Origin: Osedax fenrisi | Lineage: Eukaryota > Annelida > Polychaeta > Sabellida > Siboglinidae | Direction: 5' to 3' | Length of the DNA stretch: 64,000 nucleotides | NCBI GenBank assembly: GCA_964019155.1 | Contig: OZ025239.1 | Location: forward strand, 113,398,520-113,462,519 | Shown: in pieces, positions 13,670 through 27,399 of the stretch | How positions within the stretch are numbered: position 1 is the first letter of the stretch | How the letters are laid out: each line of letters begins with the position of its first letter | The notes under the pieces: generated by a model | The model's input: the letters and a program-made list of their open reading frames with translations, nothing else | The model's database searches: none | What the model was told of the DNA's origin: nothing | Made by a program: the position numbers and the translations under genes

Positions 13670-13881
13670 GGTGTATTCCACTACCAGTATTTCTGGAAAT
13701 AATATCTGGAAATATTTGCTAGAAAGTGATTTTCTAGCAAGTTAACTACAATTGTAGTGAGGTACCCCATTACTTTCCGGTAACTAGCCGGAAATATAGT
13801 AACTTTAAAGCCACTACAACTTTCTAGAAAATCACTTTATAGCAAACATTATTTCCGGAAATAATGATAGTAGGATACCCC
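13670..13881. mobile_element. Foldback element, copy A (GGATACCCC ends)
   Basis: Two arms of about 85 bp form an imperfect palindrome containing GGAAATA, GCTAGAAAGTGATTTTCTAG and AAGTTAACTAC blocks. A diverged copy lies at 45709-45923, so this is a mobile, palindromic MITE. Confidence 0.65.
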
Positions 13882-14199
13882 CTTTAGATAGATTATTTAT
13901 TTCATAATAAAATAATATTTATAATACTTATATATTAATATACTTTTACCTACTTATATATATTAAATATTTAAATTTATATACTTCTAAACTTGAAAAT
14001 TTACAATTAGAAAGGAATAACTTTGATAATATTTGGATGTGATGATATAGGAATTAAGTTCATACAATAATTATATGTATTTTAAAATATTTTTAGTATT
14101 TTATTTTAATTGTATTCATGCTGGTTTGTTAATTATTTTTTTTTGTTATATATATATTAATTAATAATATATCTAGAATCTAAATTCTGGATGTATTAA

Positions 14200-14792
14200 G
14201 GGGACCAGCTACTTATAAACAGTATACATGTAAAAGATAGGGAAAATAGCATGTTTTAAAAATGTATAAACTCTTATAATATTAAAGTTTTTGTAATAAT
14301 TTTTTAACAATCTTATTATAAACATATAGCTTTATCATATGGTTGAATATATTTTAATAATTATTAACTTAATTATTAAAAAAATAATTAATTAAGATAT
14401 TTATCACAAATTATCACTAAATTTACAATTTATATAAATTTACATATATTATATATATAGAATAATTAATCATACTGTTCATTTATATATTATATATAAT
14501 ATTGTGAAAATTTGAAGAAAAAATATTCAATATTGAATAAGAAGAGACATTAATTGGAGATATACAAAATGCAAAATAATTATTCTGAGTAAATCAAGTT
14601 TCAAATATAATATATGAATATAAACAATATGATTATATAGGTACAAATAATATAATATAAACAAAATGAATAATGTAATGAACATAATTTAAACACCATT
14701 TTAAAGATAATATTTGAAATATTATAATTTTACATTAAAAAAAAATTTGAAATTCAATTTTTTTCCGAAAAAATCAATGGTATCTCGTCCCC
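14200..14792. mobile_element. TTAA-flanked MITE, ends GGGGAC.AG.TAC
   Basis: TTAA (14196-14199 and 14793-14796) flanks inverted ends GGGGACCAGCTAC and GGGGACGAGATAC. TTAA duplication is the mark of piggyBac-type insertion. The 593-bp interior is AT-rich and non-coding. Confidence 0.55.
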
Positions 14793-15108
14793 TTAAGATA
14801 TCAATATATGTATACTAGATATACCAACGATTTTAAATAAATTATTAAAGAACTCCTTATTAATCACATTAGTATCAACACTAATGGTAGCAAATTGTAT
14901 AAACAATTGACAAATTAATATAATAAATGTAATTCAAAATTAATTCAAATTATATTTTTTCATAAATCATTATTAATTTCATATACATACTCAAACATAT
15001 AGAATCAATTATTATAATATAATATAATATAATTAATATATTAGTGTAAAATTTGATGAATACTTAAATAAGAATAATAAGAATCTATCATATAGTTGAC
15101 ATATTTAA

Positions 15109-15748
15109 AGGCCGGCGCAACACCCTGAGTTTAACATGGTGGATATAGGAAAATCGTGTAATACTAAAAATAGATTCAATCTATGTATACTTCAAAATAT
15201 CAACTAATTTTTTTTTATATTATTTTTATATATTATATAATTAATATTTAATTACAAATATAACTATCGAGTATGAGATTTAAATTATTAAAATTATATT
15301 AAAAATGGACTAACATAATACCTATTTCTAGAAAAAAAAATATGCAAGAAATTTCAATAATATATAAAAAATATTATATATGATTGAATAATTTATTAGT
15401 ATTATATAGTTATATCTGAAGAATAACATAATATTAATATACTGTGAAAATGTCATGTCATTTGAATAAGTATTTCTATAATCGAAAGTGGTTCAAACAT
15501 ATATGGTAACAGTTTTTTTATTATTCAGAGATATTCACGTTTTAAAAATTAAAGATTAGAAAAAATCATCATATTTATATGAACTATTTTTCGAGCTCGT
15601 ATTTATAAATGCTTATTTATGTCACTTATAAGTACTTTTATGCACTGTGCGATACACCATTTAAAAGAGAAATAATCAAATATTATGATTATTATATACA
15701 AAATATTAAAAAAAATTATATTTTATTTTTAAAATCAGGGTGTTGCCT
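15109..15748. mobile_element. TTAA-flanked MITE, ends AGGC..AACACCCTGA
   Basis: TTAA on both sides; the left end AGGCCGGCGCAACACCCTGA pairs with a right end that reads AGGCAACACCCTGA inverted, a 6-bp difference. The interior of about 640 bp is non-coding. It lies 300 bp from the other TTAA element. Confidence 0.55.
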
Positions 15749-15759
15749 TTAAAAACTAA

Positions 15760-15812
<53 letters not shown>
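15760..15812. repeat. (TA)n microsatellite
   Basis: Perfect TA run followed by TGCGTGTGTGTATATGTG; it separates the TTAA MITE from dispersed repeat copy 1. Confidence 0.9.
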
Positions 15813-15815
<3 letters not shown>

Positions 15816-15832
15816 TGTGTGTATATGTGTGA

Positions 15833-16579
15833 GAGGGTCATAGTTTGTTATTTCTTACTCAAAATGGTAGAAAGAATTTTAATACTTTTTTTGTGATTTA
15901 TTTTAAAGTCTCAGATTTATTTCAATACAATTTACACAACAATAATATACACATTCAAAAAATAAGTCAAAATATCAAAGAAAAAAACCATATATTAATT
16001 ATGTTAAATTATGAGACATAATATAGCCAAGTAGGTAAATACAAACCTTCACACACTAAGCCTATCGAGGTGAATGAATTTTATAAAAAATATAATATAA
16101 TTCAGATAATTTCTACACAATCTCTCATTGGTTGATAATAATATTATATTTAGCAAAACATGTTACATAATACCATACATTTATAGTTTACAAATAGTAA
16201 ATATAAAATACAAATCTATGCATAATAAATTTAAACTTTTATAAATGTTAAAAAATATAATGATTTTCAAAATGATACATTTTAATAACACAGAAAATTC
16301 ATTTTAAAAATACTTTTATATGCAAATTCAATAATATAATAATAAATATACAAATAGTAAAAAATATTTAATGATTTTCAAAATGAATAACACAGAAAAT
16401 AATTAATAACACAGAAAATTCATTTATGCAAAAAATACACAACATTTGTTATTCAATATTTATAAATGTTAACAAATTGTAATACACAAAATCAAATAAT
16501 CTAAAATAACAATAATTATACTTTTATATGCAAATTCAATAATATAATAATAAATATACAAATTATAGCAGCTAGTCTG

Positions 16580-16600
<21 letters not shown>
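15833..16600. repeat. Dispersed repeat about 0.75 kb, copy 1, between TA tracts
   Basis: Extended similarity to 28530-29280: shared GAGGGT start, AGTAGGTAAATACAAACCT, CTCATTGGTTGATAATA, AAAACATGTTACATAA, and the end ATATACAAAT..AGCAGCTAGTCTGTTATATA. Both copies have TA tracts at both ends. Non-coding; class unknown. Confidence 0.7.
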
Positions 16601-16623
<23 letters not shown>

Positions 16624-18423
16624 TATCAGCTAGTCTGCTATATATATATATATATTACATACAAATATTATATAGATACACATATAAATATTCATGATAT
16701 AAAATATAATGTATAGTTTTGTTGAATGATATCTTTTATGAGTGAAAAATAATTACACAATATTCTGATAAACTTTAAATATATTTTATTTTTATCATAC
16801 ATATATATTTAAACAGGAAGTCATAATATTATAACATTATTATCTAAATATTATTCTTATTTATAATGAAACTAAATAAAGGTGTAATTTTCTCGATAAT
16901 CAGTATTTCTTTAATAATCACCTTGACATTGCTTAAATAATAATAATAAAAATAATATATATATATTTATGGACAAATAATAACAATAATTCAACTGTCT
17001 ATATTATATATATAAGGAATATGGCTAATAAAATCTAAAATCCTACATAATTGATTGAAAATCAACCAGAATAAAGCAAAGTTCACACTAAATATTTAGC
17101 CAAAGCTATATTTTAAGAAACTGATATCGAGATTACAAATAATTTAATTTTTAAAATTTAATAAATATGGGACATATACAAAGCATCAATATAGTGAGAA
17201 ATTGGATAAGTAATTGAATGTAGTGTATGGTACTTTGCGTTAGAGGCGCTCAAAATCTATTACTAAATTTCAAATTATTATTATTTATTTTATTTATATT
17301 GATAATAATGATCAAGTTTAATGTAGTATCTGTACTAAAAATAAGTTATATATATTTTAAATACAACATATCAACATTCCTCATTATATTGGTGATTAAA
17401 TGTATTTTTATTTGAATGTATTTAATTGTAGAAGATATACTATTTAATTGATATATAAGGAGTCACTTCTATCTATCGTTGGATAGGTTTTTTGTATAAA
17501 TAGAACTATTTTGACAAAAAACCTACTGTTTTAATATTTTACATATTTGATATAATATGACTAAAGTGTCCTAGCGTATCTATCTTTTACATGCATAGCA
17601 TTGTATGTCAATTGTACACTGTGCAATGCACAGGTTCACTATCTTTATATCGGACATATAAAAATATCTCGTATTATCATCATATGGGTGTAAATATGAT
17701 AATTATTCAAATTTAGAAACACATTATATTGTTAGATTAGGATGAATCGTATTCAATAGAGAAAGTAATAATTAGCACTATTTTCATATGTTTGTATTAA
17801 TTATAATAAACAATGGTATACTGAAATATAATACATATTAGTGTATATTAATCATTTAAAATAAATAGCAAATAAATAATATATACTTGTTTGAATTGAG
17901 GTAAACGTTTACAAATTTCTTTATATTTTAAAATACGTTTGAAATTATCTGTCTGTATCATTGCCTGATATCGGCCATTATTTATAACTTTTCACAATGA
18001 AACTGATATTGATGTTCACATATATCGATTGCATAAAATCAGGACAGATATGGGGCTATACTTTTGGTATGAACGCTGCTTAAGTTCTCAAATATAAGTA
18101 ATGTATGAATAGTATGTATAAGGTAAGTCTAACAATTTAAACATTTTTTGGTACGCAATTTCTTAAAGGAAATCGAATGAATTGTCAATCAGATTCACAA
18201 ATATAATTATTCTCGATATAATTAGCCTTATTATCGACTTTATTAGACGGACGCGCATATATACATAAATGTTTACATAATAAATTAGCTACATAGAAAT
18301 ATAAAACGAAAACACGAATAAGCAGAAAACACACACACACACACGTACGCGCATACATTCATAGTACTACGCACGCGCGCACACACACACACGCATATAC
18401 AGGCATGTACGACGATTACAAAC

Positions 18424-18509
18424 CATAAGATGAAGAGCAGCTCGGAGATATACAGCGGCGGGGAAGAGTAGGAGACAGTCCGAGGAATGAACGCCGGGTG
18501 TTAGTTCGA
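18424..18509 (-). CDS. MAST: MAST-kinase-like N-terminal exon (RKSL..SPTLPR motif)
   Basis: A minus-strand 86-bp exon lies between an acceptor (ATTGATTGACAG) and a GTTTGT donor, starting in phase 2 and ending in phase 1. It encodes RTNTRRSFLGLSPTLPRRCI then SPSCSSSY. The family block recalled from human MAST2/3 is RTSNRKSL(I).. followed by SPTLPRPHSPL; RT, N, R(R/K)S(F/L), SPTLPR and the following SP align. It lies downstream, in minus-strand order, of the 51.7-kb exon, as expected in MAST. It is a small GC-rich patch in very AT-rich DNA. The exon linking the two (normally around LKELSLPRRGS, here starting in phase 0 and ending in phase 2) was not found, and the kinase domain is not in the window. 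Confidence 0.6.
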
Positions 18510-19672
18510 CTGTCAATCAATAGGATATTCAACATAGTAGGCGGAATTAAAACAGTCAAAGATAAGTTAATATAGGTACAGTTAGAATAGTCAATGTCAT
18601 AAATTAATAGATCATATATGTATATATATATATATTTTATTATATTATAATATATATATTTATAATATATAATGCAACTGAAATAAAGAAACATTTATAC
18701 AAAATGTGTATAGATAAACTAAATAAAGAATGTATTAGTATAGGTATTAGTAAATATATCAATAATAAAGGTGTTTAATTAATAGTATACAAATATATAA
18801 ACCATAGATATAATAATTATATATATATTTATATAGTAAGACCCTGTAATTAAGCTTTACATATGCTAAATACCTGTTATAATAAACAATTTGTATATGA
18901 TTTATCGGATTTTAACCTAGTTATATGCTAACATCATTGGATGTTTCACACTTATTTGGATTAATGGGTAGTTTTTAAATTAATGTAAATATTGACATCA
19001 ATATGTTATATATTATATTATTAAACTGTATATATACATAATATTTTGTATAGGTTTTTAGTCTGGTTATAAATAATATAATAAAATTCAATTTTATAAA
19101 TCATTTAAAATGAGTGATATATGATTATTTATTAACATTATATATTTTCATCAATCTATCGTAAATAGATATAATTTAGCAGAAAAATAATTGAAATTAT
19201 TTATACAAAATTCAAAAAATTTAAAACTCAAACAAATATTGCATATATTTTTTATGTATTAATTTCAAGCGATTTATATTACTAGGAGGAAGGATATATT
19301 GTGAACTTATTGTTATATCATTCATTTCATTTTAAGGTGATAACAGAAAGTTATTATTGTTAATATTCTAAAAATGTGATCCTCCATTATGAATAGAACA
19401 TAGAGAAATAGTTAGTAATAGTTAGTGATAGTAACATAACGGTAGTAACATACCGATGAATGATATTAAGCGATGCTAATCTTATACTGTATAATAGTGA
19501 TTAAATCTGACCCTTATAAACCCCATTTAAATCACTACTTTAATTATAAAATTAATTAATTATAAAAATTTATAAAAAATTACGCCCAACATTCCTTTAC
19601 ATATAGTAAATACGCTTATAGCAAATACACTTATAGTAAACATTAGCATATCTGCTGAGAAGTTTGCTGTGT

Positions 19673-19673
<1 letters not shown>

Positions 19674-19740
<67 letters not shown>
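19674..19740. repeat. (TA)n microsatellite
   Basis: Perfect TA run of about 65 bp. Confidence 0.9.
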
Positions 19741-19741
<1 letters not shown>

Positions 19742-20843
19742 TATATAAATATATAATCAGAACTAATTAGAAATTACAGTGGCGATAATACATTATTCAG
19801 TGATGGAAACATTGAATTGTAACAGGGTGGGACAGATGATTAACGTAAACATAGTTCAGTGAAGTTCTCTCTCTCACACAAACTGTCTTTAGTTGCATAG
19901 TGTACTATAGAAATGTATAGCTTGGAGCAGTATCGCTCTAGATATAATCCTACCCTATGTGTATGTGTATAAGTATGTGTATGTAGACAATACACAAGTC
20001 TGTGTACATTGTATACCCACCAGGTTATCTGATAGCGTTGTGTACGTGATAACACTGTAAAGTGTTACACTTTTTAAATAACTAGAAATCAAAAATTAAA
20101 AAGTACTGAAACCCAAGTACTTTCATAAGTAGTTTCAGCTCGCAACAATAACTTAGATAACTAATTAGATGAATAATTAGAATTATAAGGAAATATTTGC
20201 ATAGACTCTATAATATAGAGCATCGATTAGTTGTAACTTTAAACAATTGTAACACTTATTGAACCAGAAATCAAGCACAGAGTTCACAAAATTGAAGAAT
20301 TATATTCAATATTATTAATGATTATAAATTATTTGATTGTTCCCTGGTAAAAACACATATTACATATTTAGTATGCTGGACGGAGCATTATTAGATAGCT
20401 AAACCTATATATTGTAGTGCGTAATTACGCAGATATATTAATAGCTATTGAATATAATGAAATGCTAGATCCAAGAAGTTATATAACATAGTTATATAAT
20501 ATAGTTTTACATAATAATCTAATTCGTAAATTTATAATAACATCTATTATTTTGAAATTATTTCGTAAATAAATTGATTAAATACGTTTTATATTCTAGA
20601 CATGTACTTTATGAAAGCATATGCACGTGTAAAGGCGTGCAGTCTCATTTGATAATGGTGAATATTTACAATACATGCCACACTAATAATGATAGACCAT
20701 TTAGATTAGATTTTATATTAATAATGAATTATATATTCAGGTACGAGTTTTAGTATATAGTATGACAAGTGCACATATACGTCACACAATCGCCGCACAT
20801 ACATATTCATACTACCAGCCGGGTATATCCATTAGGTCTACTC

Positions 20844-20874
20844 ATAGGCCCTATCCAGGTGAGATAGGGCCTAT
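20844..20874. repeat. 12-bp stem hairpin ATAGGCCCTATC
   Basis: Perfect inverted repeat with a 7-base loop, in a short GC-richer patch. Confidence 0.8.
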
Positions 20875-21406
20875 AGCTTAGCCTCAATGAGGTTGAGATA
20901 GGGTTCATAATTTATATAACATATAACTGTATTGACGATATTAGTAACATTTGTATTATTTGTAATAGAATTGTTAGTTTTTAATGTTTAGATGGTTTTT
21001 CAGTGTTTATAATTTATTTTTATATTTTAAATATCAATAGTTATAAATATTACTTATAATGTAGAATATTATAATAAAGTTGACTATACAAAAATTGAAA
21101 TTGAATAATTCAAAGTAAGAGATCAGAAATATTAAATTTTAAATCTTATTCTTATAATAATAATTAATATAATTATACTATTATTATTATAAACTTTATT
21201 GTTAGTTATTATATATCTTTTATGATATATATAAAACTATAATTCATATAATATAATATACAAATTATATACAATGTATATAATTTTCATATAATATTTA
21301 TTTTACAATGAATAAAGTTTTCTTCCATTGTATTAACAAAAGCTGATCATATTTTATCACAATTATATATGATCATTTATAAATATTATTATAAGAACTA
21401 TTTTAA

Positions 21407-21488
21407 TGGTGCAGACGGGGCTCGAACCCACACCCTACCCTAGTATAGGATATATCCGATACCTTAGCTTGCTGAGCTATCCAGGTAG
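21407..21488 (-). tRNA. Degenerate tRNA-like locus with B box
   Basis: On the minus strand GGATAGCTCAGCAAGCTAAGG, read in the A-box/D-arm position, is followed by a T-arm (GTGGG TTCGAGC CCCGT, paired with two G-T wobbles) and CTGCACCA. The 5' strand that should pair with CTGCACC does not, and the anticodon stem is weak. It is best read as a tRNA pseudogene or SINE head. Confidence 0.4.
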
Positions 21489-21782
21489 TTATTTAGATAC
21501 TATGTTGGATATATATTTACTTTAAAATAAAATACAAGTAATTAGGTAGTTTCCCAGATGTTGTTATCCAATTTATAGTTATGAGAAATGATTTAGTCAA
21601 AAGAAAAACACTTTGATCAATGAATTATCAGGTTAAAACAGTAAACATTCCACACTGTTTTTATGTGATCATGTATTATTTTATAGTGACATTAAAACAT
21701 GTTAGATTCAGATAGTTTTTTAGTGAGAGTTAATCAAAGAAACACAGTCAGGAATATTGACATATAATACATATAATACCCA

Positions 21783-23150
21783 CAAAGATTTTCCAAAGGA
21801 AAAATATTGCACTTGTGTATATTTGTGTAACCTAATAATTCGATATGGCCATCTAGCGGTATTAGTCAGATAATAAGAATTTTCTATATGTATAGTAATT
21901 TCTTAATTTCTTAATTAAAATATCACATGTTATAATATTTCATATACTACTTCGCCATCTAGTGATAATGGTCAGATTCATTTTAAATTTACATTTTTAA
22001 AGGTACTAGAGATAGATAGGGAGTGCAATAGACCGGTTCGTACTAAATTTTTTTTCGCAATTTTATAAACCTTCACATCTGTGACAATTATGTATGCTAT
22101 GATGAATAAGTGTTTAAAATTTTAGACCTATATCTTAAATATTGTTATGTCACGAGACCTTTTTATTTTAACATTGAATACATACAAAAGTTAACATGGG
22201 GGAGATATAGAAATAAGTTTTATTCAATTTTTATAAAATTGGATGATTTTTTTTAAGCCAACTATGGATATATCCTAGAAACATATATAACAAGTAGTAT
22301 TAACAGTACAAAATATTTTTCATAACAATCTAGATGCCCAAATTTTATAAAATAATTGTATATAAAAAAAATATCTAAAAATCGTATAATTTAATATAAA
22401 TAAATTATTACAATTTAATTTAAAAAATTAAAATATATAATTTATAGATAATAATAATACAATTCAAATTAATTATTAAAAAATTAAAAATTATTTTTAG
22501 AAAAAAAATTAACATCATTTTTAAATTTTTTTGGATTTTTATTTGAAATATGAAATACAAAATATATTTACATATTTTTTTATTTTTTTTATTTTATTTG
22601 TATAAAGGACATTTATATCTAACTCATATCCACAATTCAATACAATATGATCACTCAAATTTATGTAAAGTATAATTATATATATTAATTTTAAAAAATT
22701 AATTATTATTTTGAAATAAATACTTTGTAAAATGGTGTATTTTCTCGAGTTTTAGGAGACATTAATATTGGTAAATTGTAGATATAAAAATGAAATATAG
22801 ATATTATATTAATAATAAAGATAAATAATGGTATATATTATATTAATTCATTAAATATAATACAAATACATAATTAATTTTAAATATTAATTTAACTATT
22901 TGTAAACATCAAAGATAATAAGATGGCGTCATTACTATTATACATGGAATATTATACATTTTATCTTAAAATAATAATTTATATTTCAAACTTTAAATGC
23001 TTCGTGACCAAAGGTAACTATTTTTTTATAAAAATTGTTAATACATATTATACTAAAATATAGATATGTATTATATTTTATATGAAGGATTAATAATTGA
23101 ATCGAACGAACCGGTCTAGAGTGCAATATCTTTCATTTTGAAAATATTTG
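21783..23150. mobile_element. CAAAG-family MITE, host of a nested element
   Basis: The left end CAAAGATTTTCCAAAGG.. and right end (inverted CAAATATTTTCAAAATG..) are diverged inverted repeats, both continuing into ATATTGCACT. They are flanked by an exact 7-bp direct repeat ATACCCA (21776-21782 and 23151-23157). Without the insert at 22029-23118 and its target duplication it would be about 270 bp. Non-coding. Confidence 0.7.
22029..23118. mobile_element. Nested non-autonomous DNA transposon, TIR TAGACCGGTTCGT
   Basis: A perfect 13-bp inverted repeat bounds 1090 bp, with an 8-bp direct repeat GAGTGCAA on both sides (22021-22028, 23119-23126; 9 bp if the following T is counted). The 8-bp duplication points to the hAT superfamily. 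It contains no transposase frame. It is inserted inside the right part of the CAAAG-family element. Confidence 0.7.
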
Positions 23151-23327
23151 ATACCCATGTATACAAAAGTGCACTATATATATATATATAACTATGAATT
23201 ATTAATTAATTGTAAGATAATGTTGGACTTGTATTATTTACCTTACTAGGTGAAGCTTGATCATTGACATTATATTTATATTATTGTAATATATATAGAA
23301 ATATTATATCTATATATATAGAAAAAT

Positions 23328-23380
<53 letters not shown>

Positions 23381-23634
23381 ATATAAGCTATTGCTTCTAC
23401 AATTACCCAGGTGTAAAAAGCCAATATCTGATAATAATAATAATAATAATATATTTGTTCACAAGATCAGGTATCATAATAGATAATTAGATATATAATT
23501 AGATAAAAGTAAATATGTCAATATTTATAAATAACATAAGTATACATGTATATATAAATACAAGTATATATTAGTAAGATATATATAAATACAAGTACAT
23601 ATATATTTATAAATAATATATATATATATATATT

Positions 23635-23638
23635 GATA

Positions 23639-23686
<48 letters not shown>

Positions 23687-23740
23687 ATATATATATTTAT
23701 ATATATTTATATATTTATATTCTATATCTATATATATAAT
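23635..23740. repeat. (TA)n compound microsatellite
   Basis: TA run grading into ATATATTT and ATCTATAT words; a similar run lies at 23337-23372. Confidence 0.85.
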
Positions 23741-26700
23741 ATCATAAATAGATTTTGGTTATATTACTCAATATTAGTAAATATTACTCACTATTTTATA
23801 TATTTTATTTATCAGTTATATTAAAAATATCCTTTAGAAATATATATATATATATATATTGAATATAAAAAGTTATACATGATCCTAGAATTGTTTAAAT
23901 AAATGATAAGGTATTATATAATATACTTATGAATTATTTATATAGAATTTATATATAATCTATGTAGAATATTATCTAGGATATCTGTACTTAGATTGAA
24001 TTTATTTGTTGTTAGTATTTTTAATGTATATGAAAATAGACATAATATTAAATATTATGAAACTAGTATGACAGTGTAAGTGTAATATTAGGGATCATTT
24101 AGTAGTAACAGTGGTATTAGCTGGTCATATATATGAAAACATAATTAAATATATGTATGTAAATAAATAATAAAGTAAATATTTAGTGAACGCTCACATG
24201 AAGGAGGGTTATACAGAAATAAGGTATACTGCTATTGCATAATATATATAAACATAGGTATGCAGCCAGTGTGAATACCTAGAAATGCCTAGAAGTTCTA
24301 TTATTAGCAGTATAATCAATTAAAATACAAAATTGAATAACTTTGTATACATTATGTTTTAATAACAAAAGTATACAAATATAGAAATAGAAATACACAA
24401 TAATGTAATAAATATGTGATTAGTTAATTTATTTCATATATAATTAAATTAGATAATAGCTATATATAAATTGAATACTATTGAATATGATGTATGAATG
24501 CAATGTTAGATCTATGCGGGGTTAGAGTAGGTACTTAGAGGAGGTACCTAGTGGTACATAGTGGTACTACATGTGACCATGTAATCATTAACACTAACCT
24601 TCCCCTTCTGGACAGACTGATTTCTTTCTGTTAATGGATGAGAAATCAAAGTTAAACATAGGTATATTTAAAGTGAAGGTAACATATACAATTAACGAAC
24701 AGCTTTAGTATAAACTATAGTATATTATATAGTGTGTATATGTATATGTAGAACTGAATAAGGACATAATTATAATAAATACCACTTATAAATGGTAATT
24801 TTAATAATTATATATAATTGTTATAGTTCAGAATTCATTTGTGTACAACATATATTAGTAAATATAAATGCATGCATGTAATATATAAATGTAAATATAT
24901 AAAAATAAATGTATAAATGTTTGCAATATGATTTCTGTGCTATATAAACAAAGTAGCTATTGTAATCTAGCTATTGTAATTGTTTATTATGCATGCCTTG
25001 TAGGTCAATTATATATAATATTGCACAACAAAGGAATTTAACAAATAACTCATAGAACAATTGTCCTAATCAATATAATACAATTAACAATACAATACAC
25101 ATAATTAAATACATTCTATATTGTTAATTATGAAAAAAATCATTCTGTGCTTGCTAATTATAGAAAGTTGTGCTATTAATAGACTATAGTGTATATATAC
25201 ATATACACATACATACTTAAAAATGACCTTTACTAGTATGTGTATTATGTATGCAGTTATACAAAGTGATATATGCATGCTATATCATGAACTATACATG
25301 AGCTTCTCGCAGGTCACTAATCAAAGTCAATATAGAGATAGAGGTTTGTCCTAACTGAGGACATTCTTTATCAGTACATAAGTAGGCAGTGTGTAATAGC
25401 TTATGTGAAAATAGGAGGATGAGGAGGATGAGAAGGTAGAGGAGGAGGTTGAGGAGGAGGGGAGAAGGATGATTGTTAAGCAATGATTTATTGTTTGAGA
25501 TTCTTATATAGATATACATATTCAAACTATACTATACTTATACCAAAGGCTTTGCTTATACTATAAATATTTAATCTATACTATACTATAATTAGCTATA
25601 GATAGTGATTGGAATAGATCTTTTGTAATGGTATTTATAGCGGTTTAAATATATACATATTTGCTATAGAAAATCTGTTACCATTATTAGATACATCCCA
25701 CTATTTCTTACCATACACAATATTGAGTATTTAGTTTAGTGAAAAAGCAGTAATTACATTACAGCCCAAGTATCAGTGCTTATCGAGGAGGACATAGAAT
25801 CTACCGTGGACGGGACATAGTATACGTGCATCCTGAAATGAGGACAGTTGCAGTGGGCGTGCTGCACGACGTGGTGAAGGGCATACACGCGTGTAAGAGT
25901 ACGTGTTATATGTGTGCGGCGCACTGTGCGCGCGGAGTTCTCTATAGCGAGTGCGTTGGGCGGCGAGATAACGAGAGATAATGCGAGATAACAAGCGCAT
26001 CGATTACGTCATCGCATGCATCCAGGGTGGTCTGAGTCACCGGAGAACATAGCATCCGTACATATTAGTAGTGGTGATTATGATGATAGCAGACTAGGAT
26101 AATAGAATAGAGATTGCTGTATTGACGCGATAACAATATAGGACATAGTACATACAGTTATAGCTACACCACGTGTATACCACGTCATAACGCCTCCCCC
26201 GCAGACCCCAGAGAATATTAATAATTGAACGTGTCACGTGTCGTAAATTATTATTTCATATGGTCAATATATATCAATTGCGTAATTCATCAGTGATTGT
26301 GAATACAATGGAGTCGACTAAAACTCGCATGTATGTGAACACTACTAAACGTTACATAATAAAGTATGCGCACATCGGTTACGAAATGATGTAACATTAT
26401 GTTACATAGTGGGGCGGCTATATTTAGAACTACTAAGCTAAACGTAACACACCGAAATTACCTCTACCGTTATTGCATAACACACACACACACGATAACT
26501 ACACCCCTATTATGACATCACAATGTATCAAAACGTCGTCACACAGGCAGCTAGCCTCGGGGAACGTATACAACTACAGCCACCAAGACAACGACAGCGC
26601 GACCGCAATCCCACACGGTATATTGTTACACGTAACACATACCGCGTGTATTGTTTTCGCTCGCCTGCACTGCAGTACGTACTGCGCACACACGCATGGT

Positions 26701-26843
26701 GATAGACGTTGGGTGCATAGGCGTATGAAATGCACGCGTGTATGTGTATGCGTTCGTACATGCGCGTGTGCGCGTGTGTGTACCATCGATATTAAGTAAG
26801 TTCTTTATATTTTAATTATCTTTCTTTATATCGATGGTGTATA

Positions 26844-26950
26844 ACCCTGACAACATACACCCTACACTGTAAACCTGACAGCATACAGTCTACACTGTAA
26901 CATATATGTATATACACTGTAACCCGACGTAAACTGTACGACTCTACCAC
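26844..26950 (-). repeat. Inverted copies of the 28-bp minisatellite
   Basis: CCTGACAACATACACCCTAC and CCTGACAGCATACAGTCTAC are the reverse complement of the 27.4-kb units. They are followed by diverged pieces and by a GTACGACGTAC cluster up to about 27000. Confidence 0.7.
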
Positions 26951-27399
26951 CGTACACTGTACGACGTACTGAGTGTATACTGTACGACGTACAGGTGAGC
27001 GGCGCAGTGACTATATAATAAAGTACGAGCGCGAGCATGCGCACAAGAGATACGCACGTGATCAAGTCACGTGATAAATGCACACGGTTATGTGTGTAAG
27101 AATAGTGTAGTTACGTGGAGGAGGCAATAGAGTAGTAGTAGTAGTAGTAGTAGTAGTAGACACTCTAGAATAGTGCGGGGTCAGCTAGGGTCAATAGGGG
27201 TCACCGCGAAGGGTCGCCAGGGTTTATCTTACACGTTAGCGCATTCCACCAATAAACAGTCTGATGCATTAAAGTTAAGAGAGAATAACATCAACAATAA
27301 TGTACAGAGAAGTGACCAGAGGTGTGTGTGTGTAATTAAGGTATATTAAGAGGTGTACACTTAGGAGTGTTCTGAGGTGTATAAACGGTAGGCAGACGG

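Larger units (their letters stand above)
8540..18420. other. Very AT-rich intron-like DNA
   Basis: Long poly-A/T-rich stretches with TIR elements, (TA)n runs and a G/A-rich patch at 9590-9800; no exon seen. If the 18.4-kb exon is real, this is the following intron. Confidence 0.5.

Noticed and set aside
25315..25375. Minus-strand frame LGQTSISILTLISDLREA after a CAG, reminiscent of the MAST LGQSAPSLTASLKEL block
   Set aside because: The motif is already accounted for at 51.7 kb, the donor (GTATAG) is weak, and phase 0 at the end does not fit the 18.4-kb exon.
25773..26000. Minus-strand 75-codon Arg-rich frame in a GC patch
   Set aside because: No splice borders or family similarity; left uncalled.
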